In this document: positions 31,550 through 39,017 of the stretch, in pieces
How positions within the stretch are numbered: position 1 is the first letter of the stretch
Layout: each line of letters opens with the position of its first letter
From: AA29 sp041481445
Lineage (GTDB): Bacteria > Acidobacteriota > Vicinamibacteria > Fen-336
Direction of reading: 5' to 3'
Length of the DNA: 39,555 nt
Assembly (NCBI GenBank): GCA_041481445.1
Contig: JBGPBV010000056.1
Coordinates: forward strand, 1 to 39,555
The notes under the pieces: generated by a model
What the model was told of the DNA's origin: nothing
Database searches by the model: none
Seen by the model: only the letters and a program-made list of their open reading frames with translations
Position numbers and translations under genes: made by a program

Positions 31550-32754
31550 GTCGACCTCAGGCGCGCGCGCTTCACGACTTCCAGGCAGGCACGGACGTTG
31601 TGGTAGGGGCACTTCCAGGGCCCGACCTTGTCGTCGTCGGTGGGCGTTCCGTCGGCTCTCATTCCCCAGCGCCACTCGCCGTGCTCCAGGTCCAGGATCC
31701 GGCGCTTCACGAACTTCCAGACGCCCGCGGCGGCCTCGAGGTAGGCCTCGTCCCCGGTCTCCCGGTAGGCGCTCACGAACCCGACCATCGCCTCCGCCTG
31801 CGGCCACCAGTGCTTCTCGCCCGGGCGCGGCCCGGCCGGGCCTCCGTCGTTGAACAGGCCGCCGTCCGCGTCGAGGCCCTCGCGCCGGGTGGCGGCGGCC
31901 ACGGCCAGGGCGATGGTCCGCGTGCGGGCCCGCAACGCCGGAGCCTCCAGCGCGTCCGCCGCTTCCAGGATCAGCCAGCTCGTCTCGATGTCGTGGCCGT
32001 AGGAGACGTCGTGGGAGCGGACCGTCCAATCCTCGTCGAAGAAGAGCCGGAAGTGGGAGCGGACCGGATCGTGGAAGGTGGAGAGGAACAGCTCGAGGAG
32101 GGCCTGGAGGCGCTCCCGCAGCCCGCGATCGGGCCAGGCGCGATAGAGGCCGGTGTACGCCTCCAGGAGGTGGAGATGCGTGTTGAGGCTGCGGCGCTCC
32201 GGCGCGTCCTTGTCACTGAGGCGCACGTCGTCGACCGGCGTCCAATCGCGGCCGAAGGCCTCGCGGTACCCCCCGTGCACGGCGTCGGCGGCGTGGGCCT
32301 CGATGAGCCGGAACAGCTCTTTCGCGCGGTCGAGCCCGGCGCTCTCGCCGGTGGCGCTCGCGTACTCGCTCAGCGCGTACACCGCGAAGGCCTGCGCGTA
32401 GACGTGCTTCCGCTCGTCCAGGGGCTGGCCGCGGTGATCGAGCATCCAGTAGACGCCGCCGTGGCGGGGATCCCAGAAGTGGGCCTGCAGGTAGTCGTGG
32501 GCGCGCCGGGCCGCTCCGTGGTACGCGGGGTCGGGGAGCGCACGAGAGGCGGCGGCGAAGCTCCAGAGGATCCGTGCGTTCAAAATCGAGCCCTTCGGCG
32601 CATCCGGGACGACGTGACCGTCGGGGAGGATGCGGCCGACGAAACCGCCGTCGCGCTCGTCCACGGTGTGCGCCAGCCAGTAGGGCAGGATGCGCTCTGT
32701 CAGCTCCCGCTCGAGCTCGGAGCGGAGCGTGTCCACGATGGTGGCCGCCTCCAT
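31546..32754 (-). CDS. Cellobiose / mannobiose 2-epimerase (AGE superfamily)
   Basis: 402 residues, the usual length for cellobiose 2-epimerase, which converts the reducing-end glucose of beta-1,4 disaccharides to mannose and the reverse. The (alpha/alpha)6 barrel motifs are intact: DAPKGSILNARILWSFAAA, KHVYAQAFAVYALSEY, SLNTHLHLLEAYT (His193), SYGHDIETSWLILEA (His254) and GPWKCPYHNVRACLEV (His385). His254 and His385 correspond to the two catalytic histidines of characterised cellobiose epimerases. There is no signal peptide, so it is cytoplasmic. It sits 6 bases after the GH130 phosphorylase gene. That pairing is the known mannobiose route in which the epimerase makes mannosyl-glucose for the phosphorylase, so beta-1,4-mannobiose is the likely substrate. 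Confidence 0.92.
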   Translation of the reverse strand: MEAATIVDTLRSELERELTERILPYWLAHTVDERDGGFVGRILPDGHVVPDAPKGSILNARILWSFAAASRALPDPAYHGAARRAHDYLQAHFWDPRHGGVYWMLDHRGQPLDERKHVYAQAFAVYALSEYASATGESAGLDRAKELFRLIEAHAADAVHGGYREAFGRDWTPVDDVRLSDKDAPERRSLNTHLHLLEAYTGLYRAWPDRGLRERLQALLELFLSTFHDPVRSHFRLFFDEDWTVRSHDVSYGHDIETSWLILEAADALEAPALRARTRTIALAVAAATRREGLDADGGLFNDGGPAGPRPGEKHWWPQAEAMVGFVSAYRETGDEAYLEAAAGVWKFVKRRILDLEHGEWRWGMRADGTPTDDDKVGPWKCPYHNVRACLEVVKRARLRST

Positions 32755-32760
32755 GGGGGA

Positions 32761-33954
32761 TCAGCCCCGACGCGAGGCCGCGAGGTTGCGCCGGATGAGG
32801 GCGAGGCGCTGCTCGACGCAGGCGAAGGCGCGCAGGGGGTCGGCGGGGGTGTGGGCGACGTAGTCCAGCAGCCGGTCGATGCTCGTGAGAGCCACGTGGG
32901 TGCGGGTGTCGGAGGAGCCGTAGTAGATGAGGACCCGCCCGTCGTCGCCGGCGACCCACCCGTTGCTGAAGACGACGTTCGAGACGTCGCCCGTCCGCTC
33001 CTCTCCTTCCGGGGCCAGGAAATACCCGCCCGGCCTCTTGACCACGCGCCCCGGGGCGTCGAGCGCGGTGAGGAACACGTAGAGGACGTAGCGGAGGCCG
33101 GCCGCGGTGTTGCGGACGCCATGGGCGAGGTGCAGCCAGCCCTCAGGGGTCTTGAGGGGGGGCGGGCCCAGGCCGTTCTTGACCTCGCTGATCGTGTGGT
33201 ACTCGCGAGGGTCCACGATCTGCTCGTCGTCGATCCGCGCCCTCTGGATGTCGTCGCACAGACCCCAGCCGATGCCGCCCCCGGTGCCGGCCTGGATGAA
33301 TCCCTCCTGGGGCCGGGTGTAGAAGGCATACCGCCCGCCCACCCGCTCGGGGTGCAGCACGACGTTGCGCTGCTGTGGTGAGGGCGTCTCGAGGTCTTGC
33401 AGCCGCTCCCAGCGCACCAGGTCGCGGGTGCGGGCGATCCCGGCCTGGGCCACCGCGGCCGAGGTGTCGGAGAGAGGCGCCTCCGGGTCCTTCCGCTCGG
33501 TGCAGAAGACGCCGTAGATCCAGCCGTCCTCGTGCGCGGTGAGCCGCATGTCGTAGACGTTCACGTCGGGAGGGCCCGCCTCGGGCATGCTGACGGGCTC
33601 GTCCCAGAAGCGGAAGCGATCGATCCCGGTCGCGCTCTCCGCCACCGCGAAGAAGGACTTGCGATCGGCTCCCTCCACTCGCGCCACCAGGAGATGGCGC
33701 GAGCCCAGTCGAACGGCGCCCACGTTGAAGACCGCGTTCACCCCCAGGCGCTCCATCAGGTAGGGGTTGGTGGCCGGATCCAGGTCGTAGCGCCAGAAGA
33801 GGGGGGCGTGGGCGGCGGTCAGCACGGGATGGCGGTAGCGTTGGACGAGGCCGTTGCACTCCTCCATCGGCTCGTTGGGCCGCTCGATCAGCCGCTCGTG
33901 GGCCTCGCGCAGCCCCCGCAGCCGTCGCTCGAAGCTCTCCCGGTCGGGCGCCAC
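32761..33954 (-). CDS. 4-O-beta-D-mannosyl-D-glucose phosphorylase (GH130)
   Basis: Cleaves Man-beta-1,4-Glc with phosphate to alpha-mannose 1-phosphate and glucose. 397 residues from GTG 33954, two bases after the symporter stop; a CTG at 33960 would give an overlap but is less likely. The sequence follows the Bacteroides fragilis enzyme closely as I remember it: YRHPVLTAAHAPLFWRYDLD, then RVEGADRKSFFAVAES, NVYDMRLTAHEDGWIYG with the catalytic acid Asp135, QRNVVLHPERVGGRYAFYTR, GGGIGWGLCDDI, YHTISEVKNGLGP, GWLHLAHGVRNTAAGLRYVL and SNGWVAGDDGRVLIYYGSSD. These place it in subfamily GH130_1. No signal peptide is present, so it is cytoplasmic. It lies between the symporter and the epimerase genes. 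Confidence 0.95.
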   Translation of the reverse strand: MAPDRESFERRLRGLREAHERLIERPNEPMEECNGLVQRYRHPVLTAAHAPLFWRYDLDPATNPYLMERLGVNAVFNVGAVRLGSRHLLVARVEGADRKSFFAVAESATGIDRFRFWDEPVSMPEAGPPDVNVYDMRLTAHEDGWIYGVFCTERKDPEAPLSDTSAAVAQAGIARTRDLVRWERLQDLETPSPQQRNVVLHPERVGGRYAFYTRPQEGFIQAGTGGGIGWGLCDDIQRARIDDEQIVDPREYHTISEVKNGLGPPPLKTPEGWLHLAHGVRNTAAGLRYVLYVFLTALDAPGRVVKRPGGYFLAPEGEERTGDVSNVVFSNGWVAGDDGRVLIYYGSSDTRTHVALTSIDRLLDYVAHTPADPLRAFACVEQRLALIRRNLAASRRG

Positions 33955-33956
33955 CT

Positions 33957-35816
33957 TCAGGCGATCGCGCCGGTGCGCCGCCCTTCGGCCAGCGCGGTCG
34001 CGCGCGCGTCCTCGGCGGGAGTGTGGGCCTCGCGGCGCTCCAGCCGGTCGTACCACGTGAACTTCAGGATGAGCGCGACCACCGCCACCACTCCCGCGGC
34101 GATGAGCGCGGCGTCGAACCGGCGGATCACGATGGTGATCGGCACCACCACCAGGGCGGTCTGCCCGCAGATGCCGACCAGGATGTTGAGCATGTCGCGC
34201 CAGAAGTCCTTGTTCCGCTCGAAAGCCGGGTCTTCCCTCTGGACCTTCTCGAGGACCGGTCCCCAGAAGCCCCACGGACGGACGCGGCGATAGAAGGTCT
34301 TCAGGACCTCCTCGTCCTCCGGAGGGGTGAGGAGCGTCCCCGCCACGCATCCGACCAGGGACAGGAGCAGGATGGCCGGGAACCACTGGAGCGCGGGCAG
34401 CTGCAGCGCGGCCAGGAGGAGGGAGGCCCCGATGCCGGTGACCATGCCCCAGAAATAGCCGTAGCCGTTGAACCGCCACCAGTACCACTTGAGCACGTTC
34501 GACGCGGTGTAGCCCCCCCAGAGCGCGGAGACGATCCACTTGATCACGGTATCGATCGACTCCACGAACCAGCCCACGGAGATGCCCGCGATCACGACGC
34601 CGAGGGAGGCGACGTAGCTGAGCCGCACGTACGTCTTCTCGCTGGCGTGGGGGTTGATGAAGCGCTTGTAGATGTCGTTCACGATGTAGGGGGGGGCGGC
34701 GTTCACGGTGGCCGCGAAGTTGGACATGAAGGCGGCCAGCAGGCCGGCCACGAGCAGCCCGAGCAGGCCGGCGGGGACGAAGCGGTCGAGCGCGTAGGGG
34801 AGGATCATCTCGAAATCGAGGTTGCCGCCCATGCCGCGGAGGGTGTCGCTGTAGAAGACCAGGGCCAGGATGGTGAGCCCGGTGATCATGAAGTAACGGG
34901 GGAAGATGAGGACGCAGTTCACCCACATGTTCATGAGCGAGGCTTCGCGCGGGCTGCGCGTGGACAGGATGCGCTGCATGTCGTAGTTGGGGGCCGGCCC
35001 CGCCGCGCTCACCAGGAAGCCCTTGAAGAGCAGCATCATGAAGAAGATCCCGAAGAGCGAGTACCCGTCCTGCGCGATCTTGTCGTTGACGGACGGGATG
35101 AGAGCCGACCAGTCGAGGCCGAGGCGCCAGCCGAAGAACGGGTTGTCCCAGCCGGGCGGGATCACCCGCCGGAGCATCTCGGGAGACACGCGGGTCATGG
35201 CGATGAGGCCGAGAGCGATGGAGGAGGTGGCCAGGATGCAGAACTGCATCACCTCCGTGACCACGACGCTGAACATCCCCCCCTTGACCACGTAGAAGGT
35301 CGTGATCGCCATCAGGACGAGCGCGTACTCGTTCGCGCTGAGATGCCAGGGCAGGAAGTCGGTGGCGAACTTTCCGATGCCCTTGAAGGCGTAGGAGAGG
35401 AAGCCGACGACGCTGACCAGGGCGAAGATCACCACGATCAGGTGGGAGAGCTGCGCGCCCTTGCCCTCCCCGAAGCGCGTCTTGATCCATTCCGCGCCGG
35501 TCATGGCGTTGGAGCGCCGCAGCCAGGCGGAGAGGTAGACCATCAGGAAGACCTGGTTGAAGACCGGCCACAGCCAGGGGATCCAGACGCTCTTGAGGCC
35601 GTAGACGAACATGATGTACACGAGCCACATGGTCCCGGCGATGTCGAACATCCCCGAGGCGTCGGAGACGCCCAGGACGTACCAGGGCATCACGTTGCCC
35701 CCGAGGAAGTAGGACTTGAGGTCGCGCGACGCGCGCTTCGAGACCCAGTAGCCGACGAAGACGGAAGCGCACAGGTACGTCACGATGATCGCGATGTCCA
35801 CGAGGTGAAGGTGCAC
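33957..35816 (-). CDS. Sodium:solute symporter (SSS family), likely mannosyl-disaccharide importer
   Basis: 619 residues with about 13-14 membrane helices, longer than the usual sodium/glucose or sodium/proline carriers because of a C-terminal extension with a cytoplasmic segment (EDEEVLKTFYRRVRPWGFWG) and two more helices. SSS blocks: FVGYWVSKRASRDLKSYFLG, VSDASGMFDIAGTMWLVYIM, GAEWIKTRFGEGKGAQ, GIGKFATDFLPWHLSANEYA, and LVAGLLAAFMSNFAATVNAA with the Ser/Asn-rich sodium-site helix. The GTG start follows GGAGGA. It is first in the operon with GH130, the epimerase and the GH-A hydrolase. Family is certain; a beta-mannobiose or mannosyl-glucose substrate is inferred from these neighbours. Confidence 0.9.
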   Translation of the reverse strand: MHLHLVDIAIIVTYLCASVFVGYWVSKRASRDLKSYFLGGNVMPWYVLGVSDASGMFDIAGTMWLVYIMFVYGLKSVWIPWLWPVFNQVFLMVYLSAWLRRSNAMTGAEWIKTRFGEGKGAQLSHLIVVIFALVSVVGFLSYAFKGIGKFATDFLPWHLSANEYALVLMAITTFYVVKGGMFSVVVTEVMQFCILATSSIALGLIAMTRVSPEMLRRVIPPGWDNPFFGWRLGLDWSALIPSVNDKIAQDGYSLFGIFFMMLLFKGFLVSAAGPAPNYDMQRILSTRSPREASLMNMWVNCVLIFPRYFMITGLTILALVFYSDTLRGMGGNLDFEMILPYALDRFVPAGLLGLLVAGLLAAFMSNFAATVNAAPPYIVNDIYKRFINPHASEKTYVRLSYVASLGVVIAGISVGWFVESIDTVIKWIVSALWGGYTASNVLKWYWWRFNGYGYFWGMVTGIGASLLLAALQLPALQWFPAILLLSLVGCVAGTLLTPPEDEEVLKTFYRRVRPWGFWGPVLEKVQREDPAFERNKDFWRDMLNILVGICGQTALVVVPITIVIRRFDAALIAAGVVAVVALILKFTWYDRLERREAHTPAEDARATALAEGRRTGAIA

Positions 35817-35844
35817 GTCTCCTCCGCGGGCTGAAGGGCGACCG

Positions 35845-35850
35845 AGTATA
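35845..35850 (-). promoter_or_regulatory. -10-like box of the symporter/GH130 operon
   Basis: TATACT on the minus strand matches 5 of 6 consensus bases and lies 29 bases upstream of the symporter GTG. No good TTGACA box sits 16-18 bases further up; that interval is occupied by the 11-bp tandem repeats, which is how activator-dependent promoters are often built. Confidence 0.45.
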
Positions 35851-35863
35851 GGCCCTTCACGCG

Positions 35864-35885
35864 GTTTTCCTGCCGTTTTCCTGCC
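35864..35885. repeat. Two exact tandem 11-bp repeats in the symporter promoter
   Basis: GTTTTCCTGCC occurs at 35864-35874 and again without gap at 35875-35885. The 11-base period places both copies on the same DNA face. They cover the expected -35 position of the symporter promoter and adjoin the LacI-like palindrome. The T-rich core stands out in this GC-rich sequence. An activator binding site is plausible; replication slippage is the simple alternative. Confidence 0.6.
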
Positions 35886-35893
35886 GCGCGCGC

Positions 35894-35907
35894 TGGCAGC
35901 GCTTTCA
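35894..35907. promoter_or_regulatory. LacI-family / cre-like operator
   Basis: TGGCAGCGCTTTCA (reverse complement TGAAAGCGCTGCCA) has the form of LacI/CcpA-family operators, whose idealised palindrome is TGAAAGCGCTTTCA. One half-site is perfect and the other matches 5 of 7 bases. It lies 78-91 bases upstream of the symporter start, just above the tandem repeats, so it could respond to a sugar signal. The cognate regulator gene is not in the window. Confidence 0.5.
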
Positions 35908-36140
35908 ACCCGAGACGTCGGAATCCCGGCGAGATCCCGGCATTTTCACCGGCGGCATCGCCGCCGGCGCGACAAGCTTCAGCTTCTGGAGCGATACTCT
36001 CCTTCGCACAAGGTGCTCGGCCTTGCCGCCGGTGGTCTCGATACCCCGGGGCAGTCCCTCCCGGCGCACCCGCTCCGCGAAGCGGCCTCGGAGCGCGCCG
36101 ACGATGATGAGCGGCCGCTTGTCAGCGAAGGAGACGTGAC

Positions 36141-36728
36141 ATGAGGAAGGTCATGCCCTTTCGGGCGGCGACGGCCGTCTTGATCCTGGTCGGGAGCGTC
36201 GGGATGTTCATCGATCGGGGATCGAGCGTCCACGCCGACCATGGCGGTCCCACCGTCACCATCGGCGGCCCGATTCCATTGCCGGTGAGCGTGAGCAATA
36301 CGCCGTTGAAGGTGGCGGTCAAGAACTTCCCGGCGGTCCAGGACGTCAGGGTCACCAACCCGGTCCTGCCGGTGGCTCTGCAGCGGACGGTGGTCCACGA
36401 CGGCCAGTTCTTCAACCTGACGCAACCCGACGCGCCGCCTTTCCTGCCGGCGGTCGCGCTCTCGGTGCCGGCGGACGTCGTGCTCACGGACGTCCACGTC
36501 ACCTTCAGCGTGCCCGAGAGCGTCCCCAACGCGGCCGCGCTCGTCGTCGACAACGGATCCAGGAACCTCGTCTACCAGATCGTCAACAACACGACGTTCA
36601 ACGCGGGCGTCGACCTGCAGAGCGGAATCCTGAGCACGGGAGCGCTGACGGTGGCGCTCAGCTGCTACAACATCGCCGGGAACCACTGTCAGGGCGCGCT
36701 CATGTGGAGCGGGTACACCACGCCCTAG
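36141..36728 (+). CDS. Secreted beta-rich protein of unknown function
   Basis: 195 residues. A signal peptide covers about 1-32 (RAATAVLILVGSVGMF, cleavage probably near VHADH). After it come short repeated strands of about ten residues, each closing in Asn-x-Pro or Asn-Pro (PVSVSNTP, VAVKNFP, VRVTNP). The rest is beta-rich with FSVPESVPNAAALVVDNG and two cysteines near the end (SCYNIAGNHC) that may form a disulfide. I recognise no family. GAAGGAGA before the ATG is a strong ribosome-binding site. It is divergent from the symporter operon and convergent with the GH3 gene, so a role in polysaccharide binding is only a guess from position. Confidence 0.65.
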   Translation: MRKVMPFRAATAVLILVGSVGMFIDRGSSVHADHGGPTVTIGGPIPLPVSVSNTPLKVAVKNFPAVQDVRVTNPVLPVALQRTVVHDGQFFNLTQPDAPPFLPAVALSVPADVVLTDVHVTFSVPESVPNAAALVVDNGSRNLVYQIVNNTTFNAGVDLQSGILSTGALTVALSCYNIAGNHCQGALMWSGYTTP

Positions 36729-36750
36729 GAGGCGATTCGTGGCCGCTCGC

Positions 36751-38967
36751 TCACTCGACGAGGGTGAAGCCTCCCTTGAGGCGGATGTCGCGCGAGGAGG
36801 CGCCCACCAGCACTTCGAAAGCGCCCGGCTCCGCCACCCAATCTCCCCGGCCGGGGTCGAAGAACGACAACGCGGGGCCGTCCAGGGTGAAGGTGACGGC
36901 CTGCGTCTGGCCCGGACCGAGGATCACGCGGCGGAAGCCCTTCAGCTCCTTCTCGGGCCGGTCCCGGCTCGCGGCCACGTCGCGGACGTAGAGCTGCACG
37001 ACCTCGGCGCCTGGCCGCGGGCCGCGGTTCCGGACCTGCAGGGTCACCGCCACCGTGCCGCCCTTCTTCACCTGTGCGCTCGAGACGCGCAGGCCGCTGT
37101 AGTCGAACGTCGTGTAGGAGAGGCCGAACCCGAAGGCGAAGAGCGGCTCCACGTTGCGCTTGTCGAAGCCGCGGTAGCCGACGTAGAGGCCCTCGCCGTA
37201 GGCCGTGTGCAGGTTCTCGCCGGGGTAATGGCCGTGGGCGGTGGAGTCCTCGAGCCGCGCCGGGAAGGTCACAGGCAGCTTGGCGGAGGGAGAGGCGACG
37301 CCCAGGAGCAGGTCGCCGATCGCGTGGCCCGCCTCCTGCCCGCCGTACCCGGCGTAAAGGAGGGCGGGGACGTCGCCGATCCATCGCGTCATGGTCACCG
37401 GCGCTCCGGCCACGACCACCACCACGGTGTTCCTGTTGGCGGCGGCCACCGCCCGGATGAGGTCGTCCTGGCCGGCGGGAAGGTCCATCGAAGGCCGATC
37501 GAAGCCTTCGGACTCGAGCTTGAGGGAGTACCCGACCACCACGATCGCCACGTCCGATCGGGCGGCCAGCGCGACCGCCTCGTCGCGCAACGCTCGGGCG
37601 TCGGCCGGCGCGTCCTCGCCCGGCATGACGACGCCGAGGGCGTGGCTGACCTGCACCTTCGCGCCCGCGGCCTCCTGGATCCCGTCGAGGGCCGTGATCG
37701 CGTACTTCGACCGCACGAACGAGCTGCCGCCACCGCCGGTGCGCGCCACCGCGGCGCTGGGGCCGATCACCGCGACGGTCCGGATCTTCCGCGCGTCCAG
37801 CGGTAGCAGGCCGCGCTCGTTCTTGAGCAGGACCATGCTCTCGGTCGCGGCCCGGCGGGCCACCGCCTTCTGCTCGTCCGTGTCCACCGCGCCCCCACCC
37901 GCGTGCGGCGTGTCGAACAGGCCGGCCGTGAACATGACGCGCAGGATCCGGCGCACGTTGTCGTCCACCGACGCCGGGTTGACCTCGCCGGCGGCGACGG
38001 CGGCCAGCACCTTGTCCTCCGTGAGCCAGCCCGCGCCGTTGCCGTCCTTCTGCGTCTGCTCCCGCGCCCGCCATCGGCGCATGGGCTCGCCCCCCGGCAT
38101 CTCGAGGTCCATGCCGGCCGCGATCGTCGGCGCCGTGCTGTAGGTGCTGCCCCAGTCGGAGACGACGAGCCCCTTGAACCCCCACCGGTCCTTCAGCGTC
38201 TCCCGGAGGAGGAAGGGGTTCTCGCCGCAATAGCGGCCGTTGACCTTGTTGTAGGCGTTCATCACCGCCCACACGCCCGCCTCCTGCACCGCCGCCCGGA
38301 AGGCGGGAAAGTAGATCTCGTGGAGAGCCCGGAGGTCGATCGTCTCGTCGATGCGATGGCGCTCGAACTCCTGGTTGTTGGCCGCGAAGTGCTTGACGGT
38401 GGCGATGACCCCTTCGTCCTGCACCCCGCGGATGTAGGCGACGCCCATGCGCGCGGCCAGGTACGGATCCTCTCCGTAGCCCTCGAAGTTGCGGCCCCAG
38501 AGCGGCGTGCGCGCGATGTTGACGGTGGGCCCGAGGATCATGTCCCTCCCGAGGGCCTTGACCTCCTGGGCGATCACGCGCCCCTCCGCCTGCACGAGGT
38601 CGAGGTCCCAGCTCGCGGCCATGCCGATGCCAGCCGGGAACGCGGTGGTGAGGACGGGCGTGATGGTGGCGGCGTTGGTGACGGAGGACGAGCCGATCCA
38701 GTTGCGGACACCCAGCGGCCCGTCCGCCATCTTGATGGCGGGGATGCCGAGGCGTTCGTTGGGCGCGCTCTCCATCCAGCCCGAGCCGGCGAGCATGCGC
38801 GCCTTCTCGGCCGGCGTCATCCGGCTCAGCAGGTCCTCGACGCGCCGCTCCACTGGAGCCTTGGGATCCTTGTAGGCGGGCGCGGCAGTCTCCGCGCGCG
38901 CGGCCGGCGCCAGAGCGCTGAGCAGCGCGCAGACGGAGCAGGTGGAGAAGAGGGCAGTCTGGGCCAT
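36751..38967 (-). CDS. Secreted beta-glucosidase-type glycoside hydrolase family 3
   Basis: 738 residues with an N-terminal signal peptide (about 1-25, ending APAARAE). The GH3 N-terminal barrel carries RVEDLLSRMTPAEKARMLAG, LGPTVNIARTPLWGRNFEGY, GEDPYLAARMG, VIATVKHFAANNQEFER and GLVVSDWGSTYS, where Asp271 of the SDW motif is the nucleophile. The alpha/beta sandwich domain follows (TVAVIGPSAAVARTGGGGSS), then a fibronectin III-like domain (LRVSSAQVKKGGTVAVTLQV). The complete three-domain form is typical of beta-glucosidases that release terminal glucose (or xylose) from oligosaccharides. GGGAGGCG precedes the ATG. It is 50 bases downstream of a GMC oxidoreductase gene. A role in trimming glucomannan oligomers fits the neighbouring operon. 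Confidence 0.93.
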   Translation of the reverse strand: MAQTALFSTCSVCALLSALAPAARAETAAPAYKDPKAPVERRVEDLLSRMTPAEKARMLAGSGWMESAPNERLGIPAIKMADGPLGVRNWIGSSSVTNAATITPVLTTAFPAGIGMAASWDLDLVQAEGRVIAQEVKALGRDMILGPTVNIARTPLWGRNFEGYGEDPYLAARMGVAYIRGVQDEGVIATVKHFAANNQEFERHRIDETIDLRALHEIYFPAFRAAVQEAGVWAVMNAYNKVNGRYCGENPFLLRETLKDRWGFKGLVVSDWGSTYSTAPTIAAGMDLEMPGGEPMRRWRAREQTQKDGNGAGWLTEDKVLAAVAAGEVNPASVDDNVRRILRVMFTAGLFDTPHAGGGAVDTDEQKAVARRAATESMVLLKNERGLLPLDARKIRTVAVIGPSAAVARTGGGGSSFVRSKYAITALDGIQEAAGAKVQVSHALGVVMPGEDAPADARALRDEAVALAARSDVAIVVVGYSLKLESEGFDRPSMDLPAGQDDLIRAVAAANRNTVVVVVAGAPVTMTRWIGDVPALLYAGYGGQEAGHAIGDLLLGVASPSAKLPVTFPARLEDSTAHGHYPGENLHTAYGEGLYVGYRGFDKRNVEPLFAFGFGLSYTTFDYSGLRVSSAQVKKGGTVAVTLQVRNRGPRPGAEVVQLYVRDVAASRDRPEKELKGFRRVILGPGQTQAVTFTLDGPALSFFDPGRGDWVAEPGAFEVLVGASSRDIRLKGGFTLVE

Positions 38968-39017
38968 GGGCGCCTCCCGACGAGGGCAACCCTACTTCAA
39001 TTCGCTCTCGGGTTGCC

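Larger units (their letters stand above)
35817..36140. other. 324-base divergent intergenic regulatory region
   Basis: This region lies between the divergent symporter and secreted-protein genes. From left to right it holds: the symporter ribosome-binding site, a TATACT -10-like hexamer (minus strand), two 11-bp tandem repeats, a LacI/cre-like palindrome, a GC hairpin at 35949-35967 (8-bp arms, 3-base loop, no T-run), and a weak plus-strand promoter-like pair, GCGACA at 35969-35974 and GATACT at 35993-35998, with 18 bases between. About 120 bases beyond that show nothing I can assign until the GAAGGAGA site before 36141. I find no small ORF with a good start here. Confidence 0.6.

Noticed and set aside
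35949..35967. Perfect 8-bp GC hairpin with a 3-base loop as an intrinsic terminator
   Set aside because: No T-run follows on either strand and it lies upstream of both flanking genes, so it does not fit a terminator. It may still be an operator.
38985..39017. Inverted repeat GGCAACC / GGTTGCC between the GH3 and GMC genes
   Set aside because: Only 7 bp with a 19-base loop and no T-run, inside what looks like one operon. Too weak to call.
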